A stretch of 64,000 bases of DNA, taken from positions 2,232,001 through 2,296,000 of the forward strand of contig NZ_CP135052.1 in NCBI RefSeq assembly GCF_029193595.2. Direction: 5' to 3'. The stretch is from Providencia hangzhouensis (lineage in GTDB: Bacteria; Pseudomonadota; Gammaproteobacteria; Enterobacterales; Enterobacteriaceae). The position numbers and the translations under genes were made by a program. The stretch's first letter is position 1. Each line of letters starts with the position of its first letter. Positions 58,395 through 64,000 of this stretch are shown one piece after another. Below the pieces are notes generated by a model that searched no databases, was not told the origin of the DNA, and saw only the letters and a list, made by a program, of their open reading frames with translations.

Positions 58395-58798
58395 GACACT
58401 GCTCCTATCTACAAACGGGATCAAAATTTTAATCTAATTGTAACCGAGTATCACGCCTAGAGGTAGAGAAAGATAAGAAAATTCGGGAGGTTAAGAAAAA
58501 TATATTGCTCATGATGATCGAATGTAATTAACCCAAGAAATGAATTTATATAAATTGTATTTTTTATGCATGTTTAAGTTTTGAAATAAATATCTATATT
58601 TAGAAATCAAATTTTTATTTTGTTAGTTACTTTATAAAAATTGATTTAAATCAAAAATAAAAAAACAATAAATGAAATAATAAATCCATATTTATTGGTT
58701 TACCTATAAATTAGTAAAAGATGTGATCTTGATTTGAACATCAATTTAAATAATACGGTATATTTTCCTAAAATAAAAACATAGGAATGGGATTGATA
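58395..58798. other. Divergent yciC/ompW regulatory region
   Basis: 404 bp, very AT-rich. It contains a perfect FNR box (58641-58654) and a second pair of TTGAT/ATCAA half-sites with a 6-bp gap at 58729-58744. No ORF. Confidence 0.65.
58641..58654 (+). promoter_or_regulatory. Perfect FNR box upstream of ompW
   Basis: TTGAT-TTAA-ATCAA is an exact match to the FNR consensus TTGATNNNNATCAA. It is centred about 151 bp before the ompW start. E. coli ompW is FNR-regulated. Confidence 0.82.
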
Positions 58799-59449
58799 AT
58801 GAAAAAACTCACTGCGCTTGTATTAGCTGCTGCAACTTTAGCTCCAGCAGTTTCTATTGCTCATGAAGCTGGCGATTTTCTTTTTCGCGCGGGTACTGCA
58901 ACAGTCAGACCTAATGTCGGAGGAGATGATGTTAAAATTAATGGATTAGGTAATTTAGGTACCTTTGATGCGAATAATAATACTCAATTAGGTTTAACTT
59001 TTGGGTATATGATCACTGATAATATCGGTGTGGAATTATTAGCAGCAACTCCGTTTGAACATAAAGTTGGTACAGGCCCTACAGGTAATATTGCAACGGT
59101 AAAACATTTACCACCAACATTAATGGCGCAGTATTATTTTGGTAGTAAAGAAGATAAATTACGTCCTTATTTAGGTGCCGGTGTTAACTATACTTTCTTC
59201 TTTGATGAGAAATTTAACTCTACCGGAAAAACTGCAGGCTTATCTGATCTAGATCTATCAAGCTCGTGGGGCTTCGCGGCACAAGCAGGTATGGATTACA
59301 TGCTGACTGATAACTGGATGTTAAACGCTTCTCTTTGGTGGATGAATATTGAGAGTGATGTGAAATTTAAAGCGGGTGGTGAACAGTATAAAGTTAATAC
59401 TCGTTTAGACCCATTTGTATTTATGTTCGGTGCGGGTTACCGTTTCTAA
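58799..59449 (+). CDS. ompW: Outer-membrane protein OmpW
   Basis: 216 residues from ATG 58799 (E. coli 212). An ATG four codons upstream is also in frame, but MKKLTALVLAAATLAPAVS is the normal signal-peptide start. Cleavage falls near SIA-HEAGDF. The eight-stranded barrel ends with the aromatic MFGAGYRF. Conserved blocks are GLTFGYMITDNIGVELLAATPF and YFGSKEDKLRPYLGAGVNYT. OmpW forms a small hydrophobic channel in the outer membrane and is the colicin S4 receptor in E. coli. Confidence 0.96.
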   Translation: MKKLTALVLAAATLAPAVSIAHEAGDFLFRAGTATVRPNVGGDDVKINGLGNLGTFDANNNTQLGLTFGYMITDNIGVELLAATPFEHKVGTGPTGNIATVKHLPPTLMAQYYFGSKEDKLRPYLGAGVNYTFFFDEKFNSTGKTAGLSDLDLSSSWGFAAQAGMDYMLTDNWMLNASLWWMNIESDVKFKAGGEQYKVNTRLDPFVFMFGAGYRF

Positions 59450-59509
59450 GAATTTGATAGGATGCAATACAGGTAATACCTGAATTCTGAAGGACTAGAG
59501 AGAAGTAGG

Positions 59510-59544
59510 AAATCCGAGAATATTCGTATTCTCGGATTTTTCAA
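59510..59544 (+). terminator. Terminator of ompW with a UUCG tetraloop
   Basis: Perfect 13-bp stem AAATCCGAGAATA/TATTCTCGGATTT closed by a TTCG tetraloop, followed by ttcaatt. Confidence 0.92.
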
Positions 59545-59781
59545 TTACCATTAAGCTTAAACATATATTTAACAAATGGTCATCATAAAAAACAAATTAT
59601 GATAATGATATTTATAATATATTAATTAGTGTTATAGAGTGATAATAAAGTAAAGGTACTTATTGATTATCTTTATTTAGGGTAATTAATAAAAATATTG
59701 AGACTAATTACCTTGAAATAAAAAAGCCGAATACAGGGGCGTATTCAGCTTTAAGATATTATTCAAATTTACAATATTAAA
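59545..59781. other. Convergent gap between ompW and tpsB
   Basis: Non-coding and AT-rich. It includes the tpsB terminator; nothing else recognised. Confidence 0.55.
59714..59752 (-). terminator. Terminator of tpsB
   Basis: On the minus strand AAAGCTGAATAC pairs with GTATTCGGCTTT (one mismatch) around a 6-nt loop, followed by TTTATTTC. Confidence 0.88.
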
Positions 59782-61464
59782 TTACCAAAACCATTGCACG
59801 TTTAACCCAGCATTGACGCTACTGGTTTCATATTCATCCGGCTTATAAAGTGGGGCACCTAAGAATAAGTCATAACTAAATATATTAACATTACCTCTCA
59901 TGCCTATAGCCATTCCTAATAATTGGTCATCAGAATAGAGACCTAACGGATAAACACCGCCGAATACACGTCCATAGTCAAGAGCATAGTATGGATAGAT
60001 GGAGAAGCCAGGAATATAAAAGTTAAACTCATTGCGTAAGTAAAAACCCTTATCACCTATTAGGGAAAATTCTTCGTCAAAACCACGAACCGTCCAACGG
60101 TTACCTAACGAAAATTGATCTTGAATGGTTAAGCGGTCTCGTGAGTATTGTATAAACAGTTGTGGATTATAACTCATAATAAAATTATCAAAGGCGAAGG
60201 GGAACATTCCTGAAATATCGGCAGTATAAACACGGCTCATTTTGCTGACATCACCATATTTCATATCCCAGCTTTCTTCGGCACCAAACCAAGGTACATT
60301 ACGTTGATAATATATTGAAGCATCGATAGTTGAATTATTGATGTTTTGACGGTGGCTAACACCGAGCTTAAGGCTGGTAAGGTCACGTTGTTGGGAAAGT
60401 AGGGCGACATCCTCTAATTTATATTTTGATTTTCTTTTAATTAGTTGAATTGATGCAGTGTCTTTGAACGTTTGCCCACGCAAGAAAACATTACTCGCCG
60501 TAGCATTATAATATTTACTATCACCATAATACTTATAGCTAAATACGGAGTCATTAATAGTTTGTTTATAGTCGCTTTTGCTTGCATACAATGAAAAAAG
60601 CCAGTAGTTGTAAGGTACGGCATAATAAATTGCAGTATTACTGGTGCTGTAGCGGGCTTGGTTTTTTAAATTTTTTCCTGCTGAAACATATATTGTGTCA
60701 TTTAAACTCGTTAAATTGTTAGCATACAAAGTCACTCCGACTTGATCTTTGCCCGTTTGGCGGCTTCCTGAGTTATTGTAATATCCACCTACGTTAAAGT
60801 GAGATGATTTTTCTCTTTGTATGGAAATATCAGATGTGGAAAACTCTTTACCCGGTGCTAGCTCTATATTCACTTTAGCACCCGGTATCCGCTCAAGGTT
60901 CTCTAAGCCTTGTTCGATGTCACGAATATTCAGAATATCCCCTTCTTTAGCAGGCATAATCGCACCTAATGTAATATAAGTGTCGCTACCTTCTGCAAGT
61001 TTTACATTCGCAACTTTACCTGGAATAATCTGGAGCGTTAAAATACCCTCACTGATGTTTTGTTCTGGAATATTAACTCGTGTTGTGACATAGCCTGATT
61101 TAATTATTTTATCTTGTAAGCCCTTTGCTAAAGTTTCAACGCCATTAATACCAATGCATACACCAACAACTTGGTTTGCATAAGCTTCTAGAGGTCGCAT
61201 AGAAGGGAGTTTAGGCTCAGAGAGTAAGATAACCTGTTTCATTTGAAAACAATCTTTCTCATCATCAAAAACTAAAATATTATTTGAACGCTCTCTAGTT
61301 TTACCTAAGGCATCTTTAGCTTCTAATTGAGTCTGTTGTTGGCGAGAACGATCTTGGCTAGCTTGGTTATTAATTTGTTGGTCAATAATTTGTGCGGTAT
61401 TAGCTGATGCAGCTAAAGGCAAAGAAGTTAAAGTTGATAATAAAAAAATAAATCGAAAATTCAT
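59782..61464 (-). CDS. Two-partner secretion outer-membrane transporter (TpsB; ShlB/FhaC family)
   Basis: 560 residues from ATG 61464; a GTG three codons upstream is possible. The signal peptide ends near ASA-N. A Gln-rich periplasmic linker precedes two POTRA domains: the first starts at CFQMKQVILLSE, and the second covers KVNIELAPGKEFSTSDI. A 16-strand barrel follows. The conserved loop-6 motif is VRGFDEE in NRWTVRGFDEE, and the protein ends with the aromatic VQWFW. It secretes the TpsA exoprotein encoded upstream. The family includes ShlB, HpmB, FhaC and CdiB, and I cannot assign a subfamily. It has its own terminator and a 534-bp gap separates it from tpsA. Confidence 0.92.
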   Translation of the reverse strand: MNFRFIFLLSTLTSLPLAASANTAQIIDQQINNQASQDRSRQQQTQLEAKDALGKTRERSNNILVFDDEKDCFQMKQVILLSEPKLPSMRPLEAYANQVVGVCIGINGVETLAKGLQDKIIKSGYVTTRVNIPEQNISEGILTLQIIPGKVANVKLAEGSDTYITLGAIMPAKEGDILNIRDIEQGLENLERIPGAKVNIELAPGKEFSTSDISIQREKSSHFNVGGYYNNSGSRQTGKDQVGVTLYANNLTSLNDTIYVSAGKNLKNQARYSTSNTAIYYAVPYNYWLFSLYASKSDYKQTINDSVFSYKYYGDSKYYNATASNVFLRGQTFKDTASIQLIKRKSKYKLEDVALLSQQRDLTSLKLGVSHRQNINNSTIDASIYYQRNVPWFGAEESWDMKYGDVSKMSRVYTADISGMFPFAFDNFIMSYNPQLFIQYSRDRLTIQDQFSLGNRWTVRGFDEEFSLIGDKGFYLRNEFNFYIPGFSIYPYYALDYGRVFGGVYPLGLYSDDQLLGMAIGMRGNVNIFSYDLFLGAPLYKPDEYETSSVNAGLNVQWFW

Positions 61465-61907
61465 GTGCACCACATTAATTTTAATAAAGATTAAAGTTAT
61501 TTTTATGATATAAAGACTAATAAATTGCCGATGTGATTATTTATTAATTAAATACATCAGAATTTTCTTGTTTAATCTCCATCAGTCTTTTGTTTTGAAA
61601 TGAGTACATGTATATCCCTATAATAAACCTATTGCTAATTTTCTTATTTTACATAATTTAATTATGCGTTAAATTTATAATAAATAAAAATTAATTAAAT
61701 TGATTGAGTTAGTGTAAATGCTTTTGGGGATTACTACTGAAAATATAACTAATATAATTTAATCTTTGGTGGTTTGATTAATTCTTAATGAAATCAATGC
61801 CTAGTAAATACGCTAAATTAGATTAAATAAGTTTTTTTACTTAGAGTTAAACTATTTTGTCTTGCTTTAAAAATAAGTAAACATTAGAAAGATTTAAGGT
61901 TTGTCAA

Positions 61908-61944
61908 TGATATTAAAATAATGGTGTATACTATTTTAATATCA
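61908..61944. repeat. Perfect 13-bp inverted repeat downstream of tpsA
   Basis: TGATATTAAAATA (61908-61920) and TATTTTAATATCA (61932-61944) flank an 11-nt loop that itself contains GTATAC. AT-only arms. Confidence 0.85.
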
Positions 61945-61952
61945 CTCCGTAT

Positions 61953-61990
61953 TGGCGTAATAAAATAAGGAGGCTAGTAGCCTCCTTATT
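61953..61990 (-). terminator. Terminator of tpsA
   Basis: Perfect 12-bp stem AATAAGGAGGCT/AGCCTCCTTATT with a 3-nt loop. On the minus strand it is followed by ttattacgcc. It starts 9 bp after the tpsA stop. Confidence 0.88.
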
Positions 61991-61998
61991 TGACCTAA

Positions 61999-64000
61999 TT
62001 AATAATAATAAGGTGTATTTAAAACAATCATTGAACCTAGGATTTGTCCAGTAGGGCTATTGTAAATTATAGGACTTGTAATCGTAGTTTTGTTCATTGA
62101 ACTTAAGCGTCCAGTGTTATTATCTACGCGAGTAAAGGCATCAATGTTTAAATCTTTGCCAGCATGAATTGAACCTGATTTGGTATTATCTAGCTTATTA
62201 AGATCTAAATTGACATCATTAGCACCTTGAATTTTTCCACTACGGTTATCAAGGTCATTTCTTAGTGTAATATTAATATCGCCTTTATTTCCAGCCTTTT
62301 CCTGTGCATCTGAAACAATCACACCAGAGTTGTTATTTATGCCATTTGCTTTGATAGTAATAGAACCATCTTTGGTATAAATACCACCCGTTTGGCCGGA
62401 AACACCGTATTTGCTAGCATAAGCATTAAAACCGCTAGCATAGCTGTTATCTACAGTTGTTGCATTAACTACGACATTAGAATCAGCAGTAATTAAACCT
62501 CTGAGGTTGTTTAAGTAAGTTGCTTTAATGTCTATATTATTTCCTTTGATAAAACCATATTGGTTGTTAAGGGAATACACATCAAACTTGGACTTACCTG
62601 CACCAGAAATTAGTGAACCTTGGTTATTAACAACATGAGCATTAATATTTAAGGCTTTTCCACTATCAATTGAAGAATAACCATTATTTACTAGGTTACT
62701 TCCCAAGGTGATATTGATTGGGCCATTGTTAGATTTAATCAATGAGTTACTATTTTGTAACGTAATAGTATCTATATCGATTCTTCTTTTTGCTGAAATT
62801 TGAGAGTTATTATTATTAGTGATAGTATTACGAGCATTTATTGTAATATCACGACCTAATAATGTTGAGTTATCGTTTGCTAGGGTGGTTGTTTCTATAG
62901 TTAAACTACCATTACCACCTGCTCGAATTCCTCGTTCGTCTGCATTAACAACATTACTACGTAAGGTATAGTTGTTATCAATCTTCCCTGTTGCACGAAT
63001 TGCAATATCGCCACTATTAGTTTTGATTGAACCATTAGTATTAACAACATTTGCAGTTGAGATATTCATGTCTTTTTGAGCATGGACAATACCATTTCGG
63101 TTATCAATACTCGAAGCTGAAGTGAGTTTGAGATTACCGCCATTAGACTTAATCTGTCCATTCACATTACTTAGAACTAATCTTTGAGAATCAATATCAA
63201 CATCGCCATTAGCTATAATAGTGGAATTATTATATAAACCATTGGCTTTTATATTGATGTTGCCATTGGCATTTACTTTTCCGCGTTGGTTATACACTAA
63301 GCCAGTTGAATCAATATTAACTCCACCGATTCCGGCAGCTAGGTTTCCGTTATTGGAAACACCAGTTCCACTTTCAGTTGAAATTAAGGTAATTTTGTCA
63401 GCATACATACCACCCATGGCGGCTACATCGACACCAATTCGAGTTGCATTTCCAACGCCTTGAACTTTAGTCACGAAATTACCTTTGGCATCGACAAAGT
63501 TATTACCTGCGACGACATTAATTTCTTTAGCGTGGATATCACCTTGGATCACCGCAGAACGAGCGATGATATCCGTTGGGGAGTCTGATTTTAAGCGGCT
63601 ATTAATAATAATTTGGCCTTTTTCAACGTTATAGCCAAGAACTTCACCGCCAGCAACAATTGGTTTACCCGTTGTTAGAGTTACTCGGTCTGTGTTGATA
63701 AAACCACAATTATTACATGTGATACCAGATGCGTTAGCAACGATAACTTGTGCTTTATCACCTGCAACTTCAATCATTCCGCCTAGGGTACTTGCCTTAT
63801 ATGAATTAACTTCATTCAAAATGACTTTTGCAGGGCCATTACCATTATTTAAATTTAGGTTTCCATTGATTTGTCCGCCTAAACTGGTATTCGTATTTGT
63901 TGCGCTATTATTTAAAATAACCCCTTTTTGGTCAACATCAAATTGGCTATAAATGTTATGTGAGACACCTTTGTCACTAGCTCCTTTAATATGAACGATA
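61999..64000 (-). CDS. Two-partner secretion exoprotein (TpsA; filamentous-haemagglutinin-like), 5' end outside the window
   Basis: The frame is open from the right edge to TAA at 61999, giving 666 visible residues. It starts inside the TPS secretion domain (GVSHNIYSQFDVDQKGVILN, GPAKVILNEVNS, then ANASGITCNNCGFINTDRV, where NPNGI-type motifs usually sit). The rest is degenerate beta-helix repeats of the type GNINIKANGLYNN, rich in Asn, Ile and Gly. It ends in ILGSMIVLNTPYYY with no toxin, VENN motif or immunity gene. Only a signal peptide and perhaps 50-70 residues should be missing, so the full protein would be about 720-740 residues, short for this family. It is secreted by the downstream TpsB. 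Confidence 0.9.
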   Translation of the reverse strand, partial: IVHIKGASDKGVSHNIYSQFDVDQKGVILNNSATNTNTSLGGQINGNLNLNNGNGPAKVILNEVNSYKASTLGGMIEVAGDKAQVIVANASGITCNNCGFINTDRVTLTTGKPIVAGGEVLGYNVEKGQIIINSRLKSDSPTDIIARSAVIQGDIHAKEINVVAGNNFVDAKGNFVTKVQGVGNATRIGVDVAAMGGMYADKITLISTESGTGVSNNGNLAAGIGGVNIDSTGLVYNQRGKVNANGNINIKANGLYNNSTIIANGDVDIDSQRLVLSNVNGQIKSNGGNLKLTSASSIDNRNGIVHAQKDMNISTANVVNTNGSIKTNSGDIAIRATGKIDNNYTLRSNVVNADERGIRAGGNGSLTIETTTLANDNSTLLGRDITINARNTITNNNNSQISAKRRIDIDTITLQNSNSLIKSNNGPINITLGSNLVNNGYSSIDSGKALNINAHVVNNQGSLISGAGKSKFDVYSLNNQYGFIKGNNIDIKATYLNNLRGLITADSNVVVNATTVDNSYASGFNAYASKYGVSGQTGGIYTKDGSITIKANGINNNSGVIVSDAQEKAGNKGDINITLRNDLDNRSGKIQGANDVNLDLNKLDNTKSGSIHAGKDLNIDAFTRVDNNTGRLSSMNKTTITSPIIYNSPTGQILGSMIVLNTPYYY

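Larger units (their letters stand above)
61465..61998. other. AT-rich gap between tpsA and tpsB
   Basis: 534 bp without a credible gene, and no immunity-gene candidate. It holds two adjacent inverted repeats (61908-61944 and 61964-61990) close to the tpsA end. The remainder presumably carries a separate tpsB promoter. Confidence 0.6.

Noticed and set aside
61999..64000. A CdiA-type contact-dependent inhibition toxin
   Set aside because: No toxin domain, no VENN-type motif and no immunity gene at the 3' end; the protein stops shortly after the beta-helix repeats and a terminator follows.

Overview
The window is a gene-dense, AT-rich stretch of an enterobacterial chromosome. Gene content, local gene order and base composition point to the Morganellaceae, most likely Providencia or a close relative; the genus is an inference. 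Nearly every gene has a recognisable Escherichia coli counterpart. No rRNA, prophage, insertion sequence or CRISPR array was seen. The only tRNA is tRNA-Tyr(GUA).

Layout: (1) 1-4.9 kb, the end of proQ, prc, a secreted Lys/Ala-repeat protein and htpX. (2) 5-12.4 kb, an accessory-like stretch: an AGCS sodium/amino-acid symporter, a 92-residue unknown, yecF, the efflux genes sotB and emrE, a DUF333 lipoprotein and the molybdopterin oxidoreductase ydeP. (3) 12.4-18.6 kb, dsbB, nhaB, fadR, dadA, dadX. (4) 18.6-31.6 kb, mipA-like, yeaD, gapA, msrB, yeaC, pncA, ansA, sppA, then ydjA-selD-topB and convergent xthA. (5) 31.5-33 kb, a long AT-rich gap and a LysR-type regulator whose stop codon abuts the 3' end of tRNA-Tyr. 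(6) 33-59.5 kb, a long conserved block: tyrT, purU, ychJ, rssB, galU, hns, tdk, adhE, ychE, two tandem oppA copies, oppBCDF, yciU, cls, yciY, tonB, yciA, a Pmp3-like gene, yciB, a SulP transporter, yciC, ompW. (7) 59.7-64 kb, a two-partner secretion locus on the minus strand, with tpsA (running off the right edge) upstream of tpsB.

Functional threads: envelope quality control (prc, htpX, sppA, dsbB), D-alanine catabolism (dadAX), peptide uptake (oppAABCDF), fermentation and anaerobic life (adhE, ompW behind a perfect FNR box, ydeP), central carbon metabolism (gapA with CRP and Cra-like sites, galU) and global regulation (hns, rssB, fadR, proQ).

The least explained elements are the secreted repeat protein at 2842-3573, the A-then-B two-partner secretion locus with a short exoprotein, the LysR/tRNA-Tyr junction and the duplicated oppA. 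Regulatory sites were matched by eye against consensus sequences remembered from the literature, so they are predictions. Comparisons with E. coli proteins are also from memory, not from a search.
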